From Verrucomicrobiales bacterium (GTDB taxonomy: Bacteria; Verrucomicrobiota; Verrucomicrobiia; Limisphaerales; UBA11320), in the NCBI GenBank assembly GCA_016793885.1, contig JAEUHE010000237.1, positions 1 through 64,000 on the forward strand: 64,000 bases of DNA. The letters run 5' to 3'. Positions 19,018 to 29,022 of the stretch are shown here, piece by piece. Below the pieces are notes generated by a model, which searched no databases, was not told the DNA's origin, and was given only the letters and a program-made list of their open reading frames with translations. Position 1 is the stretch's first letter. Every line of letters starts with the position of its first letter. Made by a program: the position numbers and the translations under genes.

Positions 19018-19188
19018 AATTCAGAACGATGGCGAGGAGATTACCCACGGATCTCGCTCCGACAATCGCTAGAACTAGGGAAGCCGCCGACTTAGTCCTG
19101 TTCTTCTCCACTACAAGTAGGGAGAGAAGTTTCCCCGATAGCCCAGCCCCCCGTCGTGCAGTGCGGGGCTGACTCTGACTGGCCAACG

Positions 19189-20952
19189 CTACCGTGGAGG
19201 TAGCGAGTTTTTCAGGATGAACTCAACGATGGGAGTCGAGTCATCAAGCCCGTGGGGGTGATGCCCCACCCCCGGCTTCGCGATGAGTTGGATCGTCCCA
19301 CCCAGCTTCTTGTATCGTTCCGCCAAAATGCCCGTATTCTCGTCCCAGGGCACCACCTCATCGGCATCGCCATACACATGGAGCAGGGGCACTCCCGCCG
19401 CAGCGAGGGGAGCCAACGTGTCGATGGGATTCCTCCGGTAGGCGAGAGCCTCTGCTTCGCTTTGAAAACCGTACCGCTCCAGCACCAACTTCCAGTCCCG
19501 CTCGCTCCCCTTCCCCTTCCCTTTGCCGCCCGGCCAGCTCTTGAAGTCACAGACTGGGGCATCTCCATAGATACACGCCACCTTGTCCGGGTTCACTGCC
19601 GCCCAGTTATAGCAATACAGCCCGCCTCGACTCAGTCCCACGAGGGCGGCCTTGGCAGCGAATCCAAAGCGGTCACGGAGCTCCTGATACAAGAGATTCC
19701 ACTGCCGCACCGCCTCCGGTCCACCCAGCTGATCCGGCACGCTGAGATAGACCACATGAAACCCTTTTCCTAGGAGTGCGATGTCCGGAGCAGGTTTGTG
19801 GCCGAAAAACTCGCCATGCCAGACCCACGGTCGGCCGGGGGCCTCCTGACGCGGCGCGACCACCAGTGCAGGTCTACCGCCGACCTCGAAGTCATAGCGA
19901 TCATACTCGAACCACTTGCTTAATTTGCCGGGAAACGCCGCGGCCGCGGCGCGGATGCTTTGATCGAGCTCGCGTTCCAAGGCCTCCACTTCAGACATGG
20001 GCTTCCCCTTCCCCATACCCGGTCGTTTGTGTCCCACGGCATTCAGCCAACTATCCTTCAACAGGCGCTGCCGCTTTTCTACCGCAGCCAACACCTCCGC
20101 CCCGCGAGGATGTCGGGCGAGCAGGTCCTTAAGTCCATCCTCCGGTCCGAGCGGGAACACCCCCAGAGCAACGATCAATTCCCGGGCGATCAGCCAGTGT
20201 CCGTTGGCATCGATATGGACGCCGTCACCCGCCAAACGATAGCCGGGATTCGACAGCCGCTGCTGTCGCAAATGGTCATTCATGAGCGAGTGGATATCCA
20301 CCACCGGCCAGCCTTTCGCCCGTTGTCCCACGAGCCAGGCAGAGTATCGATCCAACACGTCATTGTAGCCGACATAAGGGGCTCGATACTCGGGCAAGCC
20401 GGCAGGAAGCGTGTTCTTGGCGATGGGAACCGAATCGAACGTAGGCGGCGTGATATGCAAAACCCGAGCTCCGGCAGCTGCCGCTTTATCCCTGAGCCGC
20501 TCCATGCCTTCTTTGTATTTAGCGAACCGATCCTCTCCAAAGGGATAATAGATGCCATCGTTCATGCCGTAACACGCGACGACCAGCTGTGGCTGCACCT
20601 GCTTCAGGATGCGTTCGAGGCGCTCATGTAGATCAGGTCGAGGAAATTGTCCGCCGGCATGCCCAGGTTCGCTGAGACCGGAAAGCGTTTCGCTGGGCAA
20701 TCCAATGTTGATCCATTGGAATGTCCGGGTTGGATGCTTCAGGCGAAAGGCCGCTTCCAAGTACTCCACGTACTGCCCGCTATAGGTAATGCTGTCACCC
20801 ACGAAGACTACCTTGCCGGTGGTGATGAGGCTGACGATTTCCGGCGCCAACCCGGCCGCCGGAGCAGAGCGAGCCATGCCCGAGGGGAAGGCGAACGCAA
20901 GAGCCAGCAGGAAGGACCTAGGGATCCAGTGGGAAAGATAGAATGGACTCAT
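19189..20952 (-). CDS. Exported SGNH esterase fused to alpha/beta hydrolase
   Basis: This 587-residue protein carries two complete-looking hydrolase domains. After a signal peptide (SFLLALAFAFPSGMARS), the SGNH/GDSL domain at about 30-265 has all blocks: GDSIT (Ser54), GLPSET, YGMND (Asn131) and GDGVH (Asp243, His246). From about 355 to 587 there is an alpha/beta-hydrolase domain with GLSRGG (Ser441), a VYGDADEVVP acid loop and GVGHHPHG with the likely catalytic His near 564. Each is likely an esterase; carbohydrate deacetylation is a fair guess but not shown. The frame stays open to 21180, but that would overlap the divergent CotH gene, and the ATG at 20952 gives a signal peptide at the N-terminus. 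Confidence 0.88.
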   Translation of the reverse strand: MSPFYLSHWIPRSFLLALAFAFPSGMARSAPAAGLAPEIVSLITTGKVVFVGDSITYSGQYVEYLEAAFRLKHPTRTFQWINIGLPSETLSGLSEPGHAGGQFPRPDLHERLERILKQVQPQLVVACYGMNDGIYYPFGEDRFAKYKEGMERLRDKAAAAGARVLHITPPTFDSVPIAKNTLPAGLPEYRAPYVGYNDVLDRYSAWLVGQRAKGWPVVDIHSLMNDHLRQQRLSNPGYRLAGDGVHIDANGHWLIARELIVALGVFPLGPEDGLKDLLARHPRGAEVLAAVEKRQRLLKDSWLNAVGHKRPGMGKGKPMSEVEALERELDQSIRAAAAAFPGKLSKWFEYDRYDFEVGGRPALVVAPRQEAPGRPWVWHGEFFGHKPAPDIALLGKGFHVVYLSVPDQLGGPEAVRQWNLLYQELRDRFGFAAKAALVGLSRGGLYCYNWAAVNPDKVACIYGDAPVCDFKSWPGGKGKGKGSERDWKLVLERYGFQSEAEALAYRRNPIDTLAPLAAAGVPLLHVYGDADEVVPWDENTGILAERYKKLGGTIQLIAKPGVGHHPHGLDDSTPIVEFILKNSLPPR

Positions 20953-21165
20953 CAGGGCTCCATTTGACCGCGAGAGAGGGGGGGAAGCAAGCCTCCCTGC
21001 ACAGACTGCCGGCATGGCCCAGGGGACCCACGAGCGTCCCACCTCCGCCAAGGCTAGCAAGCAGCGATGGCTGCCAGGCGCGGAGGTACGGTCCGAACCA
21101 ACCCACGTCGCCATTGCCACGAGGCTCCATTCAGACATATAGTCGGCAGTGGGTTCCGTATTTTC

Positions 21166-24100
21166 ATGAACACGCGCCACAATCTCGCTCTACTCACCCT
21201 ACTGGCATGCCTCGTACCGTCGACTGCGTTCGCAGCCAGCCAACTCGTGCTTTCCGAGTTCATGGCCGGAAACAGCTCCACTCTCCCGGATGAGGACGGC
21301 GACTTCGAGGATTGGATCGAAATCCACAACCAGACGGAGGCCGCGGTCAACCTGGCAGGCTGGGGGCTGACAGACAATTCGGGGGCGCCGTTGAAGTGGG
21401 CATTCCCGTCAACCAATCTACCGGCCAAAAGTTACCTCATCGTCTTTGCGTCCGCCAAGGATCGACGAGCTCCCGGTGGAACATTGCACACGAATTTCAA
21501 GCTATCGTCGGATGGAGAGTATTTGGCACTCGTTGAGCCGGACGGTGTGACCAAGGCCACGGAATACTCGCCCGCCTTCCCACGGCAGTTTACGGATATC
21601 TCATTCGGGCCGGCAGCGGAGTTATCCACCCAGCTCTTGGTCTCCCCCCGTTCGCCAGGAAGGCTACACATTCCCTCCAGCAGCACCGGCGGCCAAAGCT
21701 GGACGTTGCCTGGATTTGATGATTCCAGCTGGGCGTCCGCAACCAACGGAATCGGATTCGAGACACCAGCGCCGGAGTACGCAGCTGGAGCGTTTCCAGA
21801 TCGTGTGCTGGCGGGCGGGCCGCTGCTCTATCTGGCTTTCGGCGAATCGGGGACAACTCTGACTGGGAACCAAGGAAGTCTGGGCTCCCGCGCGGCCGGC
21901 GTTGCCATCAATGGAGCCCAGCTCAACCTCCCTGGTCCTCGCCCCCCGACTTACGCCGGCTTGGAGAGCTCGAATGGCGCGGCAGGCTTCGACGGGATCG
22001 ATGATCGCATTGAGGTGGCCTACATGCCCGAGCTCAATCCGCAGCTGTTCACTGTCGGATGCTGGGTCCGACTGACCGAGACCTCCACGCGGGTTCGCTC
22101 TCCCCTCTCGTCGCGGGCCGATCCCTCCAAGCAGGGCTACGCCTTTCAGGCCGGAGCGAACCAGCGTTGGTCATTCCTCACCGGGAACGGGGGTCAGGGA
22201 GCCTGGACTGCCCTGAACGGGCCAGCCGTCAGCCTCAACAGTTGGACCTTGCTGGTGGGAACATTCGATGGCACCTCGATGCGCTTTTACGTCAATGGAG
22301 CAACCGCCGGAACCATCGCCACGACCTTCACCCCCAACACGTCTGGACCGCTGCGTGTTGGCGCCGGGGGCACCAACGACAGCGCGGCGGAGTTCTTTCC
22401 CGGCCAGGTCGACGAGGTCTTCGTGCTGGAGCGTGCTCTATCCGCTGCGGAAATCATCGGGTTTTATCGAACGGGCACGAACGGGGTCTTCCTGCCCAAC
22501 GCGTCGTATGCATCGCTGATCGCGACCGACATCGGAAACCTCATGCATGGCGTGGAGGCGTCAGCCTGGCTGCGGCTCCCCTTTGTCGTGTCCAACCTGA
22601 GTTCGATCGGACTGCTCCGGTTGCGGATGAAGTACGACGATGGGTTCGTCGCTTACCTCAACGGACAGGAGATAACCGGCGCGCACGCGCCGCCCGAAGT
22701 CAGCTGGGATTCGAAAGCCTCCGAGCGGCACCCAAACGACCAGGCGATCAAGTTCGAGGAGTTTAACGTCACGGCGGCCCGCGGATTCTTGCAGGAGGGA
22801 ACCAACATTCTAGCCATCCACGGCCTGAACCTCGAGGCCAGCAACCGCGATTTCTTGATGCTCGCTGAACTGGAAGCGACCTATGTGGGTGACTTCACCA
22901 CCACGCCTCGTTACTTCAGGCGGCCGACGCCGGGCCAACCGAATAGCCAGGGTTCGCAAGACCTCGGTCCCATTCTGAGCGAGATCGCCTTCTCTCCGGC
23001 TCCGCCGCTCCGTCCCAGCGATTCGGAAGACATCACCGTAACGGCGCGGGTGACTCCCGCTTTCAGTGCGGTGCAGGAAGTCAACCTGCGCTACCGGATC
23101 ATGTATGGAGCAACGAACACACTGCGCATGCTTGATGATGGCAAGCATGCCGACGGGGGGGCTGGGGACGGTCTTTACGGGGCCGTGATTCCGGCCGATG
23201 CCTCCAAGCCCGGTCAACTAGTTCGGTTCCTGGTCACCGCCACCGACGCGGCTGGCCGCAACTCCCGCTGGCCGCTCTTTGAGGATCCAGAGAACTCCCC
23301 GGAATACCTTGGCACCGTCGTGGCCAACCCGGGCGTGACCAGCGCCCTGCCCGTTTGGGAGTGGTTCGCCCAAAGCACTGGCAATGCTCGCAACCGGACC
23401 GGGAGCCGGGGCGCGGTTTGGTTCAACGGGGAATACTTCGACAATATCTTTGTTCGCGAGCGCGGTGGATTCACCTCTATTGGGTCCCAAAAGTTTGACT
23501 TCAACTCAGGACAGCATGTGCGCATCAACGAGGAAGTCGGACGCGTGGAAGAGGCCAATCTGAACAGTAATGGAGGAGACCCTAGCTACATGCGCATCCC
23601 TTTCTCCTACGAACTGCATCGCGCCGCCGGCAGCAGCGCCGGAAACAGTTTTCCGATCCTGATGCGCGCCAACAACACTGCCGACCGCGTCGCCCTCTAT
23701 GTGGAGCAGGTCGACGAGCGCTTCTTGGCCAGGAGGGGCTACGATCGCGACGGGGCACTTTACAAGTTCGTGCAAAGAGCCGAACTCACCCCCGGATTCA
23801 ACGACGTGACCGACGGCGTCGAAAAGAAGACGCGACTCTTTGAGGACCGTAGCGATCTCCAAGCCATTTCCACTGCCGTCCGCGCGACCAACAACATTGA
23901 GGGCCGGGCCGCCTTCATGTTCGATAACTTCAACCTACCCAGTTTTATCAACTACTTCGCGGTTCGCGCGGTCACCCGAAACATCGATGCGGTCCGCAAG
24001 AACTTCTATTTCTATCGGGATACCAACGGCACCGGAGAATGGGAGATTTTCCCATGGGACATGGACCTCACCTGGGGAACCGGCGGGGACTTTAACCATG

Positions 24101-27100
24101 AGGTACATCCATTCCATGGCGATATCGCCCACCGATGGCTAAACCCGGATCAGTGGAACTGGGTCTGGGAGGCGCTGTTCAACGATCGGCGGACCCGCCC
24201 ACTGATCCTCCGCCGCTTGCGTTCGGTCATGGATGAGTTTCTGGGGCCGGTGGGGCGCCTCGAGAATCGGGTGGATGCCTGGTTCGCTCCAGCCTATCCC
24301 CACCTTGGAAACGGCGTCTCGAACGAGGTCCGCGCCTTGAAGTCGAACATTCAGTCCCGACGCAACGAACTCTACCGGATTTACTCTTCGGAGAACACAC
24401 CGGCAGGGATCAACGGAGTTATTCCCCCTCCACAGCCTCCCAATGTTCAAATTGAAATCGCGAGTTGGGAGGTCAATCCCACGAGTGGCAACCAGGCTGA
24501 GGAGTACGTGTGTCTGACCAATCCCACGCCCTACGCGGTGGACCTGTCGGGTTGGCGCCTGAGCGGCGGAGTCCAGTTTGAATTCAAGCCAGGCACCGTG
24601 GTGGGTTCAGAACAACGTCTCTATGTCGCAGCAGACAACCTGGCTTTTCGGCGCCGCAGTCAGTCCCCCAAGGGGGGCGAGCGCAACCTGGTCGTGGGAC
24701 CTTATCAAGGTCAGCTCTCCGCCCGAGGAGAAGTCGTCCGCTTGGTCGACGATCTGGGGGCTATTCGCCACGAAATCACCACGGCTACGAATCCCAGCGA
24801 GGCCCAAAGGTTTCTACGGATCACCGAATTGATGTATCACGCGCCGGCGGAAACGAGCGGCGCTGACGCCAGCGACACGCTGGATTATCTCGAATTCAAA
24901 AACACGTCCGTGGACACCACCTTAAGTTTGCGGGGCATCCGTCTCATCAACGGCGTGAGGTTCGATTTCTCGACGTCGGCCGTGGCGGACCTCGGGGCGG
25001 GCCAGACTGTCCTGGTGGTCAAGGATAGAGCCAGGTTCACGTCGCACTATGGCCCGCGACCCAACATCGCCGGCCAATACGAAGGTTCTCTGGACAATGG
25101 CGGTGAGCGCCTGCAACTCGTCGATGCCACCGGCGAGGAAATTTTGGACTTCGCCTACCAACCCGACTGGCACCCCCTCTCCGATGGACTCGGATTCTCC
25201 CTCGTCATCATTGACGAACTGGCGGAGCCCGACTCCTGGGGAACACGGGATCAATGGCAGATCAGCGCTTCGATATCCGGCTCACCAGGGCTCAGCAATC
25301 CGACGCCGTCCAGGCCGCCCGGCGTGTGGGTTAACGAGGTCCTGAGTCGAACAGAAACGCCGCCATGGACCGACCGCATCGAACTACGGAATCCCACCTC
25401 AACCCAGGCAGACATCGGAGGCTGGTGGCTGAGCGACGATTTAAAAACACCCAAAAAGTTCCGCATTCCCTTCAACACCCGGATTGCGCCCGGAGGCTAC
25501 CTCGTCTTCTCCGAAGCCGACTTTGGAATCGGAGCCAATGGCTTCGCCCTCTCGGCCGATGGCGATGAAGTCTGGCTGGTGAGCGCTGACGCAACCGGAG
25601 AACTCACCGGATATCTGCACGGCTTTCGATTCGGCGCGACCTACAACACCACGAGCCTGGGACGTCATGTCACCAGCACCGGGGTAGAACGTCTTGTTCC
25701 ACAGACCGAGATCAGCCTGGGAACAGAAAACAGCGGACCGCGGCTTGGCCCCCTGATCCTCAGCGAACTTTACGTCCAGCCGCCCGCCGATAATGCGCAG
25801 GCGCCCGCCTCGGATGAGTTCTTGGAGATACAGAACTCCTCGACATCAAGCGTGCTACTCTTCAATCCCGGCACCCCCACCCTGCCCTGGCGGCTTAGCG
25901 GCGGAGTTAGCTTCGAGTTCCCCACGAACCTGCTGCTGGCAGCGGGCGAGCACCTCATCGTGGTCGGTTTTGATCCATCCAACCTGAGGGAAAGCGACGC
26001 GTTTCGCGCGGGACTCAACGTGGGCGCCACAACCCGGCTGCTAGGGCCCTATCTGGGCAGGCTCGACAATGCGGCGGACACTGTAATCCTCCAGGCTCCG
26101 GACCGTCTGGCCGATGGTCGCTTGGTGCGGATCGATGTAGATAGGGTGGACTATCGATCCGAGAATCCATGGCCCAACACAACCCGAGGCACGGGTCTCT
26201 CCCTCCAGCGCCGAGGCGAGACGAGCTTCGGAAATGACCCAACTTCTTGGGTGGGCGCCGCCCCCTCTCCGGGACGGGCCCTCACGACGAGCGGAATCGA
26301 AGCCCCAAAGTTCCGACTGAATCCGCTCAGTCAGACCGTGGTGGCTGGGAGCGACGTCCGCCTGGAAGCACTGGCCACTGCCACCCCGGCCGCCCAGTAC
26401 GTTTGGCGTCACAAGGGAACCCCGATCCCGGGCGCAACCAACCAAACGCTGCACTTGAACTCACTCCAGCGGGCGCAGGCCGGGAACTACGATGTGATCG
26501 CCTACAACGAGGGAGGGAGCGCAGTCAGTTCGGAGTCAGTGATCAGCGTTGAGCTGCCTCCCAGCATCTTATCGCAGCCGCAAAGCCTGGCCGTGCGTCC
26601 CGGGAGTAACGTCGTCCTGCGCGTGCTGGCATACAGCCCGCAGCCGATCACCTACCAATGGCGCAAGAATGGCACGAGCCTCCCGGGCTCGACGAATTCC
26701 ACACTAAGCCTGCCCAACGTGCAGGGCGCCGACGCCGCTCAGTATAGCGTCCGCGTTTCAGACCAAGTGCTGACCGTGACCAGCGATACCGCCCTGCTCA
26801 GCCTGTTGGTGGATCCACTGATCATCCAGCAGCCGTTAAGTCAGACCGTCGTCGCGGGATCCAGCATCACGTTGAGTGTAAGCATCACCAACACCGCCAC
26901 TCTGCCCATCGGTTACCGGCTCCGTCGCAACAATGTCAACGTTCCGACCGCCTTCCCCGGGGGATTTCAGGTGCTGTCGCAGCACACCGCGTACTTCACA
27001 GTGTCCGGCAGCAACGCCGCACCTCCCTGGTCGTCGTATTCCATTCACGTCACCAATCAGGCCAGGAGCACGGGCTTAACCTCGACCAATGCGCTGCTCA

Positions 27101-27486
27101 CCTACGTGGCCGATACCGACAAGGACGGGCTGTCGGACGAATGGGAAACCCGCTTCTTTGGATCCGCCACCGGAGCACCTGCGGGCGCGGACACCGACGG
27201 CGATCGATTGACCAATCTGGAGGAATTCATCGCTGGGACGAATCCAACGGATGCCCTGAGCTATTTAAGGATCGAGGCATGTTCTTCACTGGGAGGCGCC
27301 TCCGTGTCGTTCCAGGCCCGCTCGAACCGCACCTACAGCCTCCACCTCAACGATAGGTTGGCCGAGGGTAAATGGCTGAAATGGCAGGATATTCCGGCCC
27401 AGGCGACCGATCGGATGGTGACCATCGATGACCCGGGGTTTAGCACCAACCGCTTCTATCGGCTAACGACACCACGACAGCCTTAA
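21166..27486 (+). CDS. Large secreted multi-LTD / CotH / Ig-like protein
   Basis: This is an exported protein of 2106 residues when started at the ATG at 21166, which gives a good signal peptide (LALLTLLACLVPSTAFAAS); the frame extends back to 21067. Order of domains: lamin-tail at about 25-110; LamG-like at about 225-440 (GFDGIDDRIEV); a sugar-binding-like beta-sandwich to about 580; CotH at about 725-1075 (RGAVWFNGEYFDNIFVRERG, and WEIFPWDMDLTWGTGGD, the acidic CotH motif); four more LTD segments at about 1095-1705; three Ig-like domains at about 1710-1980; a calcium-repeat segment (DTDKDGLSDEWE, DTDGDRLTNLEEF); and a C-terminal beta tail. The last two parts recur at the end of the subtilase at 29023, suggesting a shared export or anchoring signal. 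It is divergent from the SGNH gene. Confidence 0.87.
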   Translation: MNTRHNLALLTLLACLVPSTAFAASQLVLSEFMAGNSSTLPDEDGDFEDWIEIHNQTEAAVNLAGWGLTDNSGAPLKWAFPSTNLPAKSYLIVFASAKDRRAPGGTLHTNFKLSSDGEYLALVEPDGVTKATEYSPAFPRQFTDISFGPAAELSTQLLVSPRSPGRLHIPSSSTGGQSWTLPGFDDSSWASATNGIGFETPAPEYAAGAFPDRVLAGGPLLYLAFGESGTTLTGNQGSLGSRAAGVAINGAQLNLPGPRPPTYAGLESSNGAAGFDGIDDRIEVAYMPELNPQLFTVGCWVRLTETSTRVRSPLSSRADPSKQGYAFQAGANQRWSFLTGNGGQGAWTALNGPAVSLNSWTLLVGTFDGTSMRFYVNGATAGTIATTFTPNTSGPLRVGAGGTNDSAAEFFPGQVDEVFVLERALSAAEIIGFYRTGTNGVFLPNASYASLIATDIGNLMHGVEASAWLRLPFVVSNLSSIGLLRLRMKYDDGFVAYLNGQEITGAHAPPEVSWDSKASERHPNDQAIKFEEFNVTAARGFLQEGTNILAIHGLNLEASNRDFLMLAELEATYVGDFTTTPRYFRRPTPGQPNSQGSQDLGPILSEIAFSPAPPLRPSDSEDITVTARVTPAFSAVQEVNLRYRIMYGATNTLRMLDDGKHADGGAGDGLYGAVIPADASKPGQLVRFLVTATDAAGRNSRWPLFEDPENSPEYLGTVVANPGVTSALPVWEWFAQSTGNARNRTGSRGAVWFNGEYFDNIFVRERGGFTSIGSQKFDFNSGQHVRINEEVGRVEEANLNSNGGDPSYMRIPFSYELHRAAGSSAGNSFPILMRANNTADRVALYVEQVDERFLARRGYDRDGALYKFVQRAELTPGFNDVTDGVEKKTRLFEDRSDLQAISTAVRATNNIEGRAAFMFDNFNLPSFINYFAVRAVTRNIDAVRKNFYFYRDTNGTGEWEIFPWDMDLTWGTGGDFNHEVHPFHGDIAHRWLNPDQWNWVWEALFNDRRTRPLILRRLRSVMDEFLGPVGRLENRVDAWFAPAYPHLGNGVSNEVRALKSNIQSRRNELYRIYSSENTPAGINGVIPPPQPPNVQIEIASWEVNPTSGNQAEEYVCLTNPTPYAVDLSGWRLSGGVQFEFKPGTVVGSEQRLYVAADNLAFRRRSQSPKGGERNLVVGPYQGQLSARGEVVRLVDDLGAIRHEITTATNPSEAQRFLRITELMYHAPAETSGADASDTLDYLEFKNTSVDTTLSLRGIRLINGVRFDFSTSAVADLGAGQTVLVVKDRARFTSHYGPRPNIAGQYEGSLDNGGERLQLVDATGEEILDFAYQPDWHPLSDGLGFSLVIIDELAEPDSWGTRDQWQISASISGSPGLSNPTPSRPPGVWVNEVLSRTETPPWTDRIELRNPTSTQADIGGWWLSDDLKTPKKFRIPFNTRIAPGGYLVFSEADFGIGANGFALSADGDEVWLVSADATGELTGYLHGFRFGATYNTTSLGRHVTSTGVERLVPQTEISLGTENSGPRLGPLILSELYVQPPADNAQAPASDEFLEIQNSSTSSVLLFNPGTPTLPWRLSGGVSFEFPTNLLLAAGEHLIVVGFDPSNLRESDAFRAGLNVGATTRLLGPYLGRLDNAADTVILQAPDRLADGRLVRIDVDRVDYRSENPWPNTTRGTGLSLQRRGETSFGNDPTSWVGAAPSPGRALTTSGIEAPKFRLNPLSQTVVAGSDVRLEALATATPAAQYVWRHKGTPIPGATNQTLHLNSLQRAQAGNYDVIAYNEGGSAVSSESVISVELPPSILSQPQSLAVRPGSNVVLRVLAYSPQPITYQWRKNGTSLPGSTNSTLSLPNVQGADAAQYSVRVSDQVLTVTSDTALLSLLVDPLIIQQPLSQTVVAGSSITLSVSITNTATLPIGYRLRRNNVNVPTAFPGGFQVLSQHTAYFTVSGSNAAPPWSSYSIHVTNQARSTGLTSTNALLTYVADTDKDGLSDEWETRFFGSATGAPAGADTDGDRLTNLEEFIAGTNPTDALSYLRIEACSSLGGASVSFQARSNRTYSLHLNDRLAEGKWLKWQDIPAQATDRMVTIDDPGFSTNRFYRLTTPRQP

Positions 27487-27516
27487 GGAGTTCGGGCATC
27501 CCACCGCGGTCCGAGA

Positions 27517-28953
27517 TCACTCCACTCGACCCGGAGCCCGTCTGCCAATTCCGGGTTGCTTCGTGGCTGTGTCCCCCAATTCGACCCGGGCAGCCTCAGC
27601 CAACCGCTGCAAACGGCGGATGGTCCGGCGGTGAGTGGCCGCCAGGTCGCGAGTCTCTCCTGGATCGCGATCCAAGTCATACAACTCCTGCCCTACAGGC
27701 AACTCCACCGTGGCCGCAGGCCGCCCATCAAGGCCGCCAGGTTTGCCGTTCAGAACAATGGCTTTGTGTGGAAAATGAAGCTTCCATCGACCGCTCCGCA
27801 TCGCCTGGAGCTCCCCGCTGTTGTAGTAGAAGTAATACGCATCCTGGGGCGAACGAGCTCCGGGCGCACCCCGAAGCACCGGCCAGACACTGCGTCCGTC
27901 AATTGGCAGTGGAGGCAAGGGCGCCCCAGTGATCTGGGCTATCGTGGGAAGCAGGTCGATGGTCATCCAAGGGGTGTGGCTGACTCGGCCCGCCGGCACG
28001 TGTCCGGGCCATTTCACCAGACACGGCACTCGGACCCCGCCCTCGAACGTCGAGGCCTTTCCTTCCCGAAATGGCCCGGCGCTACCTGCGTGGTTCCCGT
28101 AGAAATGCCAGGGGCCGTTGTCGGAGGTGAACACCACCAGGGTGTTCTGCTCGAGCCCAAGTCGCGACAAAGTGTCGAGCACCTGCCCGACCGACCAATC
28201 GATCTCCTCAATGACATCTCCATACAGGCCGGCCGGCGACTTGCCCGCGAATCCCGCACTCGCATGAAGCGGAACGTGGGGCATCGAATGCGCCAAATAT
28301 AAAAAGAAGGGGCTCTCTGCGTGCCGCTCAATAAAGGACACGGCCCTCTCCGTGTAGCGTCGAGTCAGTTCCCTTTGATCCGGCATCGTTTCAACCACGC
28401 GATCCCCGTCGATCAGGGGCAAAGGGGGATAAGTCCCGGTCTTGGCCGTCGGGTGACGCGGCCACATGTCATTTGAGTATGGAAGCCCGAAGTACTCGTC
28501 GAAGCCGTGCCGAAGGGGAAGAAGCGATTCAGGCCGGCCGAGATGCCACTTGCCCATCATGCCGGTGGCATAACCGCGCGCTTTGAGTAGCCGCGCGATC
28601 GTCCATTCATTGGTGTTCAGTCCAATGCGACTGTTGGGAGACAGCGCTCCATGAATTCCGAGTCGATTCGGATAACATCCAGTCAGGAGCGCGGCTCGCG
28701 AGGCGGAGCATACTGGCTGAGCGACATAAAAGCTCGTGAAGCGAGTTCCCTCCCGGGCCAATCGATCCAGGCGCGGGGTGCGAATACCCCGGGCTCCGTA
28801 GCACCCCAAATCTCCCCATCCCAGATCGTCGCAAAACACTATCACGACATTGGGAGGGCGGACAGGTGCCGCCGACGCGAACCGCTCCCCGCCCAGGATC
28901 ATGCCAAAAGCGAGTAACGAAGCCAGCCAGCCCCGATAGAAGTGAGAGAACAT
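27517..28953 (-). CDS. Exported type I sulfatase (arylsulfatase A family)
   Basis: The 478-residue protein starts with a signal peptide (WLASLLAFGMILGGERFASA), which is why the ATG at 28953 is preferred over 28989. The alkaline-phosphatase-fold core has NVVIVFCDDLGWGD (metal Asp pair), the sulfatase signature CSASRAALLTG with the Cys at about position 82 expected to become formylglycine, MMGKWHLG, SMPHVPLH and FTSDNGPW. The C-X-A-X-R form of the signature is a Cys-type site and needs a formylglycine-generating or anaerobic sulfatase-maturing enzyme, neither of which is in the window. Substrate is probably a sulfated polysaccharide or glycan, but this cannot be read from the sequence. The gene is convergent with the CotH protein upstream in the window. 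Confidence 0.92.
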   Translation of the reverse strand: MFSHFYRGWLASLLAFGMILGGERFASAAPVRPPNVVIVFCDDLGWGDLGCYGARGIRTPRLDRLAREGTRFTSFYVAQPVCSASRAALLTGCYPNRLGIHGALSPNSRIGLNTNEWTIARLLKARGYATGMMGKWHLGRPESLLPLRHGFDEYFGLPYSNDMWPRHPTAKTGTYPPLPLIDGDRVVETMPDQRELTRRYTERAVSFIERHAESPFFLYLAHSMPHVPLHASAGFAGKSPAGLYGDVIEEIDWSVGQVLDTLSRLGLEQNTLVVFTSDNGPWHFYGNHAGSAGPFREGKASTFEGGVRVPCLVKWPGHVPAGRVSHTPWMTIDLLPTIAQITGAPLPPLPIDGRSVWPVLRGAPGARSPQDAYYFYYNSGELQAMRSGRWKLHFPHKAIVLNGKPGGLDGRPAATVELPVGQELYDLDRDPGETRDLAATHRRTIRRLQRLAEAARVELGDTATKQPGIGRRAPGRVE

Positions 28954-29022
28954 GCCCGAGCCTACCCACGTTCCCCAGGTCTCTGCCAAGCTGGAAGTTG
29001 ATGATCGTTCTCGGGATAGCGC

